In this document: positions 34,623 through 44,416 of the stretch, one piece after another | Position numbering within the stretch: position 1 is the first letter of the stretch | How the letters are laid out: every line of letters begins with the position of its first letter | DNA from: Oxynema aestuarii AP17 | Lineage (GTDB): Bacteria > Cyanobacteriota > Cyanobacteriia > Cyanobacteriales > Laspinemataceae | Length of the DNA stretch: 64,000 nucleotides | Assembly (NCBI RefSeq): GCF_012295525.1 | Contig: NZ_CP051167.1 | Location: 1,364,001 to 1,428,000 of the forward strand | Direction of reading: 5' to 3' | Translations under genes and position numbers: made by a program | The notes under the pieces: generated by a model | What the model saw: only the letters and a program-made list of their open reading frames with translations | Database searches by the model: none | What the model was told of the DNA's origin: nothing

Positions 34623-35738
34623 TCAATCTTTCGTTTCCAAATGCCGCAAGACATCGAGTTGGCGATCGACCTGTTTGAGCAGTTGGTCGAGGGCGGGCAG
34701 TGCTTCGAGAGGCTGGTCTTCCAATAACTTCGGATGGTTCCCCGCCTGCTTGTGCAGCTCGTCCACCTTGCGCTGCAATTGCTGGGCCAAGCGCAACGCA
34801 TCCCGGCTCAAGGTCACCAATTGCTGTTGCTGGTAAAACTTCAACGCCGCCCCACGCAACACTTGCAAGGTCGCATCTTCCCCGTGGTCACTCGGCATCA
34901 CCCGCAAGCGCAACAACAGATCCGCGCCTTGATAGCGTCGTTCGATCTCGATTTGTCGCGGTTTTTCCACAGGCAATAACGGCAAGTGGGTCAGGCGTTT
35001 GAGTTCGTTAATCACCGATTGGAATAAGGACAAGTCCAACCGGTCCAACACCGATTGGACGACCCCATCTTGACTCCACAAAATCCGCCCGTATTCTGCC
35101 TGACGCTCGAAATAGAGCCGACCGATCCCTCCGGTCAAGACCCGTCCCAACAACTCTTGTAACAGTTGTTTCGGCGGCAAACTGGCGAGAACTTCTAACG
35201 GACTGTCTAAATGGGCCGCACTAATTTCTAAAACTGGAACTTCCGCATCGGGATGGGGGGGAGGTAATTTCGGCGGTTGGGGTAACGTCGGCGGTTTGGG
35301 CGGGGGAGACGGCTTGTTGACGAGCTGTCCGAGCCGATTGAGGACGACAGCCGATTGACCGCGATGGGTGCTACTGCCCCCAGCCATTGGCGGACTGGGA
35401 TGTTTGGCTTCGGGTTTGGGCGGCGATACGGAAGCTTTTTGTTCCGCACTGCTATGGGTGTGGTTGAGATACGACGTCAGTACCGAACGGTGGGTGGTGG
35501 CGTCGATTTGTTTGGGAACTAAAGAACATTTCATGTAGCCGAGCAACCGCCGGACGTAATCAAGCGCGGCTGTATCCTCTAAGTCCACCATGCCGAGAAG
35601 CAAACGACTTCCGTTGATGGACAGGGGTAGGACTTCGTAGTAGAGGCAGGCTTCAAACGGTAGGATATTGTCGATCAATTGAAAAATGCGATCGGTATCC
35701 ATAGGATTGGCCCGCTCGGTCTCAGAGTTGGATTGCAT
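34623..35738 (-). CDS. PilB/GspE-like protein lacking the ATPase domain
   Basis: The product of about 371 residues appears to be the front half of a type IV pilus or type II secretion ATPase. Residues about 15-85 resemble the MshEN/GspE N-terminal domain (LPFEACLYYEVLPLSINGSRLLLGMVDLEDTAALDYVRRLLG). A Pro-rich linker follows (about 110-165), then a region like the N-terminal subdomain of the GspE catalytic part (GGIGRLYFERQAEYGRILWSQDGVVQSVLD ... RYQGADLLLRLRVMPSDHGEDATLQVLRG). Where Walker A should follow, there is only a helical, probably coiled-coil end. A regulatory or c-di-GMP-binding role is an inference. The start is uncertain: ATG 35738 (used) or ATG 35702; neither has a clear RBS. 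Confidence 0.65.
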   Translation of the reverse strand: MQSNSETERANPMDTDRIFQLIDNILPFEACLYYEVLPLSINGSRLLLGMVDLEDTAALDYVRRLLGYMKCSLVPKQIDATTHRSVLTSYLNHTHSSAEQKASVSPPKPEAKHPSPPMAGGSSTHRGQSAVVLNRLGQLVNKPSPPPKPPTLPQPPKLPPPHPDAEVPVLEISAAHLDSPLEVLASLPPKQLLQELLGRVLTGGIGRLYFERQAEYGRILWSQDGVVQSVLDRLDLSLFQSVINELKRLTHLPLLPVEKPRQIEIERRYQGADLLLRLRVMPSDHGEDATLQVLRGAALKFYQQQQLVTLSRDALRLAQQLQRKVDELHKQAGNHPKLLEDQPLEALPALDQLLKQVDRQLDVLRHLETKD

Positions 35739-36348
35739 TGGCGGATTGGTAGTCGCAAACACAAGAAAGGGTGGAGCAATGGTGACACCAATGCCTCGAA
35801 GTTCCCCGATTGGCCCAGAGAGGCAATGACGAGCGAGACAAGCCCGCAGGTGTTGGCGAACCTGCCAGCGCGTGAATTAGGCTCCATGTCAAGGGGTTGA
35901 CAGTAAGGGGGTTGGTCATGGCGATCGCCCTGGGAGAAAGCTGACGCTCTCTACGGAATTTCGGGTCACGATTGGATCCAGATGCACCTCAAGCCGATCT
36001 GAGGATTTTAGCCACCATCGTGGATCGATCTCATCCCGTTATCGGGCAACCCTCCCTCGCTGGGGATGAGGAATCAATTATGGCACACCTGCCTTTTGGG
36101 GCTGAGTCAGGCTGTCGAATGAAACGCCGAGGATCCCCAAGGGGACAGGTTTGATAATCTTTAACGGGAGGGGTAGATTCTCCTCAGGAATCAACCCCGA
36201 TCGGTTGTACGATCGCACGGTCTCATTCACAGTATTACTTATGGGTTGAGAAAATTAAAGATTTTTTCAAAAAATGTTATGCAGCGATCGCCCTCGATTT
36301 CGCTCCCGATTTCGCCCCCGATCGCCGGGGATTCTAGCGATCGCCACC
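35739..36348. other. 610-base intergenic region, nothing recognised
   Basis: Between two minus-strand genes. It contains only short unsupported frames and HIP1 octamers, with no terminator or RNA gene that I can support. Confidence 0.4.
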
Positions 36349-37476
36349 TTACTCGTTACGAAGGGATTGGGCCATTAAATACAACTGAGTCCATTCGGAA
36401 ACCAATTGGGAAACTTTCATGCCTCGCTCGCGGGCGATCGCCTCAAAACTATTACCCGCTTTGAGTGCATTTAAAAATTGACGCTGCTCCGGAGTGAGTC
36501 GATCCCAATACCGTTCCCACTGGTTGGGAGTCAGTCCGAGACCATGTTCGTTTAAACTCGTCTGCAACCAACTCGCCACTAATTCCGGTTCGGTTTTTAA
36601 AGAAAAAACGCGAATGGCATGGTAACTGACCTTTTCGCGCAAGCGGTAAACTTGACGCACGGGTAAATTCAAAAGCTTAGCGATTTCATCCTGGGAACGA
36701 CCTTTTAAATACAAACGCAACCACTCCGCAGCCGTTTCGTCAATATTTTGCTGTAAATACTGCTCGAATTCCTTTTGCACCGAAAGCCGTAACAGTTGCT
36801 GTTCTTCCCACAAGGTCGCATCTTCCGCCATCGCGATCGCCTCGGCGTCGAGCAAACTCACCGCTCCATCCGCATCGTCCGGCGCGATCTCGTCGGACAC
36901 CAACCGAATTAACTCCGCTTCCGGAACCTGAGTCAATCCGCCACGCTGGGAACGGCGCAAATAATTAAAAAAGCGATAGGCGAGCAGGGGTTGATTGCGA
37001 ACCGGACGCAAACAATATTCCTCCGTCGTCGCCAATACCAACGCATTGCGAACCCTCGGATCGCTGCTGCAACGACCGATCCAGGCAATTTGCTGCTGCA
37101 TGTAGCGATCGCGCTCGCACAGTTGGTGAACCACTTCTTGAACCACATCGACCACGGTACGCTGGCGATCGCGACTGAGCGCCACCCACGTCCGAATTTT
37201 ATTGCGTAACAACACCAAACTCGACAACCGCCGAATCAACTGGGTGTAACCCCGTTCCGGAGAGACCCCCAGATAACGCTGTCGTAAAATCTGATAGCGA
37301 TAATCGATCCCCGAACAAATCGTTTTCAATTTTTCTGGAGAAACCGACTCGAAGCGTTCGCGTTTTTCTCCTAAAAGCCATTCGACAATACTATCTCGAA
37401 CGCTTTGTGAATATTGCGAACATTCCTCAGCCAGCCGCGATCGCCACTTTCGGGCTAATTGTTCTGACACCATCAT
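36349..37476 (-). CDS. HetZ-related protein (HetZ-related protein 2 type)
   Basis: Cyanobacterial DNA-binding regulator of 375 residues. The sequence matches my memory of the HetZ-related protein 2 family (QYSQSVRDSIVEWLLGEKRERF, LVLLRNKIRTWVALSRDRQRTVVDV, EEYCLRPVRNQPLLAYRFFNYLRRSQRGGLTQVP). A helix-turn-helix near residues 255-280 (LKGRSQDEIAKLLNLPVRQVYRLREKV) resembles sigma-factor region 4, and a second such stretch ends the protein (FLNALKAGNSFEAIARERGMKVSQLVSEW). HetZ itself acts in heterocyst development, but related proteins also occur in strains without heterocysts, so a developmental role should not be assumed. The start is ATG 37476. Confidence 0.8.
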   Translation of the reverse strand: MMVSEQLARKWRSRLAEECSQYSQSVRDSIVEWLLGEKRERFESVSPEKLKTICSGIDYRYQILRQRYLGVSPERGYTQLIRRLSSLVLLRNKIRTWVALSRDRQRTVVDVVQEVVHQLCERDRYMQQQIAWIGRCSSDPRVRNALVLATTEEYCLRPVRNQPLLAYRFFNYLRRSQRGGLTQVPEAELIRLVSDEIAPDDADGAVSLLDAEAIAMAEDATLWEEQQLLRLSVQKEFEQYLQQNIDETAAEWLRLYLKGRSQDEIAKLLNLPVRQVYRLREKVSYHAIRVFSLKTEPELVASWLQTSLNEHGLGLTPNQWERYWDRLTPEQRQFLNALKAGNSFEAIARERGMKVSQLVSEWTQLYLMAQSLRNE

Positions 37477-37520
37477 AGAGAGGAACTCCTCACCACATCC
37501 CTCGGGGATGGAATAATAGA

Positions 37521-37557
37521 ATTTTAGATTTTAGATTTTAGGATTTTAGGATTTTAG
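37521..37557 (+). repeat. ATTTTAG heptamer tandem repeat, locus 2
   Basis: Five ATTTTAG units, the last three separated by single G insertions, upstream of the HetZ-related gene. Confidence 0.65.
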
Positions 37558-37613
37558 ATTTTCTCTATAACATTGGAAGTTGCTATCCAGTTTTATCGTG
37601 AAACTTTTTAATC

Positions 37614-37652
37614 AAAAACAGGGATAAGATCGATAGCTATCCCTGTTTTTTT
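37614..37652 (-). terminator. terminator of the PPIase gene
   Basis: AAAAACAGGGATA (37614-37626) pairs with TATCCCTGTTTTT (37638-37650) around an 11-base loop, 20 bases after the minus-strand PPIase stop. T-runs in both directions. Confidence 0.85.
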
Positions 37653-37672
37653 GCGTTCCGTTCGGCAAGCCG

Positions 37673-38428
37673 CTATAAATTGAGTTTCACCTTTTTATTT
37701 TGTAGTTTCTGCTGCCACCATTGGGTAAAAAACTGCTCTTCTAGAGTCTGTTTCAACTGTCCTTCCAACTTAGCGGGCAAACGGCGTTCCAACCGCAAAA
37801 TACTGTACCGTCCTTCATGTTCGAGCGGCCCGACGATCTCCCCCGGTTCTGCTTGACGCAGTGCTTCGCGCATGGATGGGGGGAGTTGATTGAGGGCGAT
37901 CGCCCCCATCATGCCGTTAAACACGCGATCGGCGACGATCGAATGTTCCTTCGCCAACGCCTCGAACAATTGCGGATTTTCGTCAACTTGACCCTTGAGT
38001 TGAGCCGCTTTATCCACTTCGCTGACGACAATGCGCGACAGCACCACTTGCTCGAAAAACGCCTGATTTTGAGTGAAATAATCGTCAACCTTATCGGCGA
38101 TCGTCTCCGCTTTTAACTGCTCGACCTTCACCGCCATCGCCATTTGCTCGCGAAACGTCGCATAGGTCAACCCCTGACTTTGCAACCATTGATTGAACTT
38201 TGGCGAGTCAGTCAACTGATTTTGCAAGCGAAAATTGACCATCACCTGTTCCAGACGACTCGGATCGACTTCCAGATCCGATCGCTCTTGCAATTCCTGT
38301 TCGAGAACGTACTGACGCAAAATCCGGGTCAACAACTGTGGCAGATCGCCACTTTTACGCAAATACTCCAGCGCCTGACGCAAAGAAATTTGTTCTTCGT
38401 CGATGGTGATAAACTTTTCGGGATCCAT
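37673..38428 (-). CDS. peptidylprolyl isomerase, parvulin/SurA-like
   Basis: Parvulin-type prolyl isomerase or chaperone of 251 residues. A helical N-terminal half resembles SurA (LTRILRQYVLEQELQERSDLEVDPSRLEQVMVNFRLQNQL), followed by a degenerate parvulin domain (VVLSRIVVSEVDKAAQLK ... LFEALAKEHSIVADRVFNGMMGAIALNQLPPSMREALRQAEPGEIVGPLEHEGRYSILRLERR). It has no signal peptide, so it should act in the cytosol. ATG 38428 has GGAG 11 bases upstream and is preferred over the frame start at 38458. It lies 82 bases downstream of an ABC exporter on the same strand. In cyanobacteria such PPIases commonly accompany peptide exporters, so export of a peptide substrate is possible. Confidence 0.82.
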   Translation of the reverse strand: MDPEKFITIDEEQISLRQALEYLRKSGDLPQLLTRILRQYVLEQELQERSDLEVDPSRLEQVMVNFRLQNQLTDSPKFNQWLQSQGLTYATFREQMAMAVKVEQLKAETIADKVDDYFTQNQAFFEQVVLSRIVVSEVDKAAQLKGQVDENPQLFEALAKEHSIVADRVFNGMMGAIALNQLPPSMREALRQAEPGEIVGPLEHEGRYSILRLERRLPAKLEGQLKQTLEEQFFTQWWQQKLQNKKVKLNL

Positions 38429-38510
38429 AGCCTTACACTCCAACCACAACGATCGCAATCGATCCGAGCTATCCTATCTCAAAAGGTGTAGAAAAACTCT
38501 ACTCTCAAAC

Positions 38511-40256
38511 CTAACGCAGCATTTCCTCGAACTTCTGCTGTTCCCACAGGGACTGATATAAACCGGACTGGCGGACTAACTCGCCGTGGGTTCCCGTCTG
38601 CACGATCGCCCCGCGATCCATCACTAAAATCCGATCCGCACTCGCCGCCGCCGACATTTGGTGAGAAATAAACAAAACCGTCTTCTTATTCGTTCCGGTC
38701 GAGAGATTGTGCAGGATATCCGTAGCGGTTTGATTGTCCACACTGGAAAGAGCATCGTCGAGAATCAACACGGGAGCGTCGAGCAATAAAGCGCGCGCCA
38801 GGGCCATCCGTTGGCGCTGACCCCCGGATAAAGTGATGCCCCGTTCGCCGACGAGGGTATCGTATTGTTGGGGAAAATTGAGAATTTCCTCGTAAATTTG
38901 GGCTTGTTTGGCGACATCTTCCACCGCCGCATCGGAGGCGAGGGGGTTACCGTAGCGGATGTTATTGCGGATGGTGGTACTGAACAGGAAACTTTCTTGG
39001 GGGACGTAGGCGATCGCCCCGCGCAAGTCGTTTAAAGCCAGTTCGGTAATATCCTGTCCGTCGAGAAACAGTTGACCGGGAGCAATGTCGAGCAGTCGCG
39101 GAATGGCGTTGGCTAAGGTCGATTTTCCCGAACCGATCGGGCCGACAATGGCGACAGTTTCGCCGGGTAAGATCTCGAAACTGATGCCGTCGAGACTCGG
39201 CTGTCTGGCGCCGAAATAAGTATAGACCAGTTCGCGAGCGCTCAAGCGACCCGCGACCGGGGGTTGAAGCGATCGCGCCTTCCTTTCGTCCTGGATGCGC
39301 GGTTCGACGGCAAAAATCGATTCGACGCGATCGATGCTGACTTCGCCGCGTTGGTAGGCGGTAATCGTAAACCCGAGTAAGGCGGTGGGAAAGACCAGTC
39401 CTTCGACATACAGTAATAAGGAAATAAAATCGCCGATGCTAATGTCGCCGTTAGCGATCGCCCCGGAACCGATAACGAGTAAGATCAGCAGGCTCAAACT
39501 GGCGAGACCGCCCAAAATCGGAAAGAGTAAACTGCGCGTTTTAGCCAGTTTTAAGTTCGCTGAGAGGAGGCGATCGTTGAGTTGGCGAAAAACATTTCTT
39601 TCGTTTTCTTCTTGGGCGTAAATTTTAATGGAAGCGATCCCGCTTACATCTTCTTGAATCAGTTCGCTCAAGCTCGAAAGTTCTTCTTGGACGAGCTGTT
39701 GCTGCGATCGCAGGCGATCGCTAAATAACTGCACCAAAATCAACATCACCGGGTAGACGGCGATCGCCCACAGGGTAAGTTTGACATCGATCGCCAACAT
39801 CACGGGTAAGGTCAAGCCGTAAGCAAAAATCGTATTGACCAAACTGAGAACGGCAAATCCCAACAGCCGCCGGATATTGTCTACGTCGCTGGTGGCGCGG
39901 TTGATCAGGTCTCCGGAGGTGTTCGCCGAAAAATAGGCAGGTTCGAGCCGCAATAAATGTTGAAAGATCCCCTGTTTTAAGTCGAATTCCACTTGACGCC
40001 CGACGCCGAATAAGAGCATTCGCGAAGCCACCCGAATCACCCACATGACCGTCGCCAAACTGAGGATGACGAAGACGAAGAATAAAACGCGATCGAAGTC
40101 TAAAGAGACTTGCAGGCGATCGACGACATTACCGATCAGGCGACGGATATAAACCGAAAGGGCGTTGACGACAAATAAGGCGGCAATCCCCAAGGTGGCG
40201 GTTCGCCAGTGGGGACGCATGTAAGTACCGAGTTTTTGGAGTTGCGATCGCGACAT
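38511..40256 (-). CDS. ABC transporter, fused permease and ATP-binding exporter
   Basis: Half-transporter of 581 residues that probably works as a homodimer. Residues 15-310 hold six membrane helices, including TSDVDNIRRLLG, the EEN-type cytoplasmic loop typical of lipid and drug exporters. The nucleotide-binding domain has Walker A GPIGSGKST, Q-loop YVPQESFLFSTTI, signature LSGGQRQRM and Walker B VLILDDALSSVD with the His switch FISHQMSA. All are intact. There is no C39 peptidase domain, so it is not a classical bacteriocin processor. The start is ATG 40256. The substrate is unknown. Confidence 0.93.
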   Translation of the reverse strand: MSRSQLQKLGTYMRPHWRTATLGIAALFVVNALSVYIRRLIGNVVDRLQVSLDFDRVLFFVFVILSLATVMWVIRVASRMLLFGVGRQVEFDLKQGIFQHLLRLEPAYFSANTSGDLINRATSDVDNIRRLLGFAVLSLVNTIFAYGLTLPVMLAIDVKLTLWAIAVYPVMLILVQLFSDRLRSQQQLVQEELSSLSELIQEDVSGIASIKIYAQEENERNVFRQLNDRLLSANLKLAKTRSLLFPILGGLASLSLLILLVIGSGAIANGDISIGDFISLLLYVEGLVFPTALLGFTITAYQRGEVSIDRVESIFAVEPRIQDERKARSLQPPVAGRLSARELVYTYFGARQPSLDGISFEILPGETVAIVGPIGSGKSTLANAIPRLLDIAPGQLFLDGQDITELALNDLRGAIAYVPQESFLFSTTIRNNIRYGNPLASDAAVEDVAKQAQIYEEILNFPQQYDTLVGERGITLSGGQRQRMALARALLLDAPVLILDDALSSVDNQTATDILHNLSTGTNKKTVLFISHQMSAAASADRILVMDRGAIVQTGTHGELVRQSGLYQSLWEQQKFEEMLR

Positions 40257-40346
40257 GAAGTTTGGGGAAAAAATAATGAGGGCGTGGGGAAAACTTGCGA
40301 ACTCACGAGTCGGGGGTCAGGAGTCAGACATCCCCACCTAGAAACT

Positions 40347-41360
40347 TTAATTGTCCCAACAGTCAGCACAAGGAGCAATCCAACCGCGCAAAAAGTAGTA
40401 TATCAAAGTAAAAAACTCGTCAACCACCTGACTGGTCTGTAAAACACTTTCCGCATTGGGAATGAGTTGTTCGAGTTCGACGACTTCATTTTCGCGATCG
40501 CACACCACCGTGTCCAAGGCGGGGGCTCGGGGAATGACGACGAAATTATCTTGAGTGAAGGCGGAAACGACCCGGGGACTATCGACGGAGGAAGAAATCG
40601 TCACGATCCGCCTTCCGAGGTCCGTGCGGCGTTCTAAATAGTCTTGCACTTGAGTGGCAGCTTCGCGGACCGTATCCCCTTTTAAGAGGGCAATATCGCC
40701 GAGGGGTAAGCCGACGAGGGAGGCGAAACGGCGGGCGATCGTTGTCGCTTCCAGATTGGGATTGGGGGTTTGCTGTCCGACGGTCCAGGCGAAGGGGGTG
40801 GAACGACCGACGACGATCGCCTGGGGAAGTCGTCCGGCGGTTCGCAACTCGTTATAAACTCTAGCCATTTCGACGATGCGGGCGCTCGTTTGTTGGGCGA
40901 CCAAATCCGGTTGATAGCGTAAAAACGGTTGGGTAGTGCCTTTGGAAAAGAGAACGATCGCGTCCGCCTCAGATACCGTTCTCGCCGTACAAACATTGGT
41001 TTGAACTGCCAAATTTGAGCGGATCAGACCATATTCGTATCGGTCGGCTAACCAAGGAATACTCGACAGCAATAAAATGGCGACGGCAGCCCAAATTAAT
41101 TTTGATTCTTTCTTTTTTTTTGTTCCTAAAATTAACAGTAATAAGGTCAACCCGAGGGGTTTGAGCGGGAGAGAAATAATATTCCAAATCGTGGCAATAC
41201 TGCGATCGGTGGGGAAGAAAAACGCCAAAATAATGACGGTCAAGAGAATGGCCCCTCCCAACCAAGTCAGATATTCTTTGGGAATCAGGCGCAGGAGGAC
41301 GAACCAAATCGCCAAACCGAGCAGAACCCAAAGCAAAATTTGGGCGATCAGCAGAAACAT
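40347..41360 (-). CDS. YdcF/DUF218 (ElyC/SanA-like) membrane protein
   Basis: Inner-membrane protein of 337 residues with three hydrophobic segments in the first 100 residues (1-24, 32-50, 62-80), another near 90-105, and a DUF218 domain from about residue 130 (SEADAIVLFSKG, then QAIVVGRSTPF, DTVREAATQVQDYLERRTDLGRRIVTISSSVDSPRVVSAF). E. coli ElyC and SanA of this family affect envelope integrity, but the biochemical role is not settled. The start is ATG 41360. It lies 90 bases upstream of the ABC gene on the same strand, with unclear linkage. Confidence 0.8.
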   Translation of the reverse strand: MFLLIAQILLWVLLGLAIWFVLLRLIPKEYLTWLGGAILLTVIILAFFFPTDRSIATIWNIISLPLKPLGLTLLLLILGTKKKKESKLIWAAVAILLLSSIPWLADRYEYGLIRSNLAVQTNVCTARTVSEADAIVLFSKGTTQPFLRYQPDLVAQQTSARIVEMARVYNELRTAGRLPQAIVVGRSTPFAWTVGQQTPNPNLEATTIARRFASLVGLPLGDIALLKGDTVREAATQVQDYLERRTDLGRRIVTISSSVDSPRVVSAFTQDNFVVIPRAPALDTVVCDRENEVVELEQLIPNAESVLQTSQVVDEFFTLIYYFLRGWIAPCADCWDN

Positions 41361-41989
41361 CGGTGAAGGTCCTTAAGGCGCGAGGGGTCGGCAGGATTCA
41401 TCGGGAGGGCGTAACGAGGGCGTCGGCGGTCGCGACTCTATTTGTTGGGGGTTTAGTTGACAGTTTAGACGTCTCCGGCTCGAAGGGGTTAGGCGGGTCG
41501 GTTTCCTTCGACGGACGAAAATGGAGGGGTCGGGTTGCGCCGGAACGGGCGATCGCGCGATCGCAGCGATTCCGTGGGGCGGATTGGATTTTGTAAAAGA
41601 TTACTCGATCGCCCGTTCTCAATTTTTCTTTATAAAACTATGTTTTTCTTACGTTTTCTCGATCCTTTCTCAAAGTAAGATTTGAAATCAGGGGGAAAGC
41701 CAAGACAAAAGGGGCGCTCGACGGCGGCGATCGGACTCGATCTGGGGGCAAAGCAGCCATGGGCGATCGTCAGTGTCCTCGGGATCGACAGCGACCGAAA
41801 CCAAAGGGTTCATAAATCTTTAGAAAAAATGGCAGCACTTATCGGTCAATTTCCCCCGAATAGAGGGGCATTCTAAGCAAGAGGAAGAAAGGCGCGATCG
41901 CCCCAGATCGCCCGGAGCCTCGGTCTCGGCGACGGCCAAACAACGAGCGAAATCCACTCACCCAACGGTTCTCAAACACTCGAAAGCAG
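41361..41989. other. 629-base intergenic region, nothing recognised
   Basis: Lies between divergent genes. A 65-codon frame at 41682-41876 starts with TTG, has no domain and is not supported. Confidence 0.4.
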
Positions 41990-42847
41990 ATGTCGATCGA
42001 CTATTTACTCGAACTTTACGAGAAAGGAATTAGAGACTTTTCGGGTCTTGACTTGCGAGGGCAAAACCTCAGTGGCATCACCTTCGTGCAAGTCAACTTA
42101 TCCAATGCTTACTTGGATGGAGCGGACTGCACTCGTGCCTTTTTAACCAAAGCCAACCTCAGTCACGCCGCTTTAAATCGGGCGAATTTAAGTTTTGTCA
42201 AACTCAGCGACGCCAATTTAACGGGCGCCCAATTGAGAAAAGCCGACCTTCACGGAGCCTTTCTCGTGAAATCCCGATTGTCCGAGGCGCAAATGAGCGG
42301 GGCAAATTTGGCGGGCGCCAACTTGCGCGAAGCCGATTTGAGCGGGGCGAACTTGTGCGGGGCGAATTTAGAAGGGATTAACTTGCGCGGGGCGAATCTG
42401 AAGGGGGCGAATTTGCGCTGGGCGAACTTAGGGGGAGCGCGCTTGAGTGGGGCTTGTTTGCAAGGGGCCTGTTTGACCGGAGGGCAACTGACGGGCGCCT
42501 TTTTAAACGGAGCAGATCTCGAAGGCGTCGATCTCGACGGCGTCAATTTGAGCTGGGCGAAATTGAGTGGGGCGAACTTGGCGGGGGCAAAGTTGATGTC
42601 GGCTAACTTTTGGGGCGCCAAATTGCGCAACGTCAACTTAACCGGAGCAAATTTAAGCGGGGCGAATTTAAGCCGCGCCCTTTTAGAAGGGGTTCAATTG
42701 CGAGCGGCGAATTTGAACGAAGCGATCGTCGACGATCGCCTTTTAGAAACGACGATCGCCTTGCCGAGTTGGGAGGGGCGACGCTCGCTTTCGATGCCTC
42801 GTCCTGCCTGGAAAGCCCGGGAAACCACGGTGAGCGTCGGCTGTTGA
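41990..42847 (+). CDS. pentapeptide-repeat protein
   Basis: Protein of 285 residues. After a short leader (MSIDYLLELYEKGIRDFSGLDLRG) nearly the whole length, residues 20-255, is A(D/N)LxX pentapeptide repeats (about 45 units), which fold into a right-handed quadrilateral beta-helix. There is no signal peptide, so it is probably cytosolic. Some members mimic DNA and inhibit gyrase; most in cyanobacteria have no known role. The tail (residues 255-285) is unrelated to the repeats. The start is ATG 41990. Confidence 0.9.
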   Translation: MSIDYLLELYEKGIRDFSGLDLRGQNLSGITFVQVNLSNAYLDGADCTRAFLTKANLSHAALNRANLSFVKLSDANLTGAQLRKADLHGAFLVKSRLSEAQMSGANLAGANLREADLSGANLCGANLEGINLRGANLKGANLRWANLGGARLSGACLQGACLTGGQLTGAFLNGADLEGVDLDGVNLSWAKLSGANLAGAKLMSANFWGAKLRNVNLTGANLSGANLSRALLEGVQLRAANLNEAIVDDRLLETTIALPSWEGRRSLSMPRPAWKARETTVSVGC

Positions 42848-42880
42848 GGAATCGAGCGGGCGTAGCCTCCCCGAGTCAGG

Positions 42881-44416
42881 TTAGGCTGAGCGGCGGCGAT
42901 CGAGTTCTTGTTCGATCGCCGCGACCACCGTTTTAATCGTCTGCACGCGAGCGTAGTATTTATTATCTCCCGCGACCACGGTCCACGGCGCTAACGGCGT
43001 GCTGGTGCGCTGGATCGTCTGATTGACCGCCACGTAATACAAGGGCCAGCGATCGCGGTTGCGCCAGTCTTCCTCCGTAAGCTTGTGCTGTTTGAACGGA
43101 TTGTCCTGTCGCTCTTGGAAGCGGCGCAATTGTTCTTCCGCACTGATATGCAGCCAGAACTTGAGCAGGACGTAGCCCGCATTGACGAGTTGTTCCTCAA
43201 ACTCGTTAATTTCGCGATAGGCGCGCCGCCATTCCGGTTCCGTGGCGAACTCCTCGACCCGTTCGACCAAAACGCGACCGTACCAACTGCGATCGAAAAT
43301 ACCGAAACTGCCCGCCGTCGGTAAGCGCCGCCAAAACCGCCACAGATAGTGATGGGCTTTTTCCTCGTCAGTCGGCGCCGCAAACGCACTGACCACGTAA
43401 CTGCGCGGGTCGAGAATATCGGTGAGGCGTTTGATCGCGCCCCCTTTCCCCGCCGCATCCCAGCCTTCAAACAAGGCAATCACCGGGATTTGCAACTCGT
43501 GCATTTTGAGCTGGAGTTCTCTGAGTCTGACCTGTTCCTGGCGCAATTGCTTCTTATACTCGGCTTTGGTCAAACTTTGGGATAAGTCTACCTGCCCCAG
43601 AAAATCCGGTTCCGTCGGATGCAGTTCGGTTTGGGCGGGTAAACTCGGCGGTGGAACCTGACAGTAACGCAAGTCGAGCGCTTCCGTAATCGTCGTCGCC
43701 ATTTTGGTCAGCACTTTGACCCGGGTCCAGCGCTTGCAGTCCCCTTCCACCAAAGTCCATGGGGCCGGTCCGGTACTGGTATGGATGACCATTTCTTCGG
43801 CGAGGGCGGCGTAGTGCTGGTAATTTTTAGCTTGTTGCCAGTCTTCCGGACGGACCCGCCAGGAGTCGAGGGGGTCGGCGGCGGCTTTTTTGAGGCGTTT
43901 TTTGAGTTCCTTGCGGCTGAGGTGAATCCAAAATTTGGCGATCGCCGCGCCGTCGTCGAACAGTTGGCGCTCGAATGCATTGATTTCGCGCATTAACATC
44001 GGAATTTCCGAATCGTCCACCCGTCCGAACAACCGATCTTCTAAAACGTGGGTGTACCAACTGTGGTAAAAAAAGCCGATGGTGCCGTTGGCGGGTAGTT
44101 TTTGCCAAAATCGCCACAAAAGCGGAAATTGGCGCTCTTGCTCGCTCGGAGGCCAAATGGGATGCACGATAAAGCCGCGCGGATCCATGTAGCCGACCAT
44201 TTTCTGAACCAGAGACCCTTTACCCGCCGCCGCCCATCCTTCGAGGACGATAATCACGGGTAATTTTTTGTCGCGGCAGGCTTTTTGCAGTTGGCGCAAT
44301 TGCCGCATTAACGATTCGATCTGTTCTTTGTAGCTGGGTTTGTCGAGAGAAAGGCTTAAATCGAGAGTGTCTAACATGTCGCTCGTCGAACGATGAAAAA
44401 GATGGGCGCTTGGCAT
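42881..44416 (-). CDS. pap: polyphosphate:AMP phosphotransferase (tandem PPK2 domains)
   Basis: Transfers phosphate from polyphosphate to AMP to make ADP. Two PPK2 domains lie in tandem. The first has Walker A GWAAAGKGS, but HSWY replaces DRSWY. The second has GWDAAGKGG and the complete lid motif DRSWYGRVLVERVEEF. In characterised two-domain PAPs only the C-terminal domain is catalytic, which fits the pattern here. From ATG 44416 the product is 511 residues, close to the family length; ATG 44377 is also possible, and the frame extends to 44539 without an RBS. It is transcribed alone. Confidence 0.9.
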   Translation of the reverse strand: MPSAHLFHRSTSDMLDTLDLSLSLDKPSYKEQIESLMRQLRQLQKACRDKKLPVIIVLEGWAAAGKGSLVQKMVGYMDPRGFIVHPIWPPSEQERQFPLLWRFWQKLPANGTIGFFYHSWYTHVLEDRLFGRVDDSEIPMLMREINAFERQLFDDGAAIAKFWIHLSRKELKKRLKKAAADPLDSWRVRPEDWQQAKNYQHYAALAEEMVIHTSTGPAPWTLVEGDCKRWTRVKVLTKMATTITEALDLRYCQVPPPSLPAQTELHPTEPDFLGQVDLSQSLTKAEYKKQLRQEQVRLRELQLKMHELQIPVIALFEGWDAAGKGGAIKRLTDILDPRSYVVSAFAAPTDEEKAHHYLWRFWRRLPTAGSFGIFDRSWYGRVLVERVEEFATEPEWRRAYREINEFEEQLVNAGYVLLKFWLHISAEEQLRRFQERQDNPFKQHKLTEEDWRNRDRWPLYYVAVNQTIQRTSTPLAPWTVVAGDNKYYARVQTIKTVVAAIEQELDRRRSA

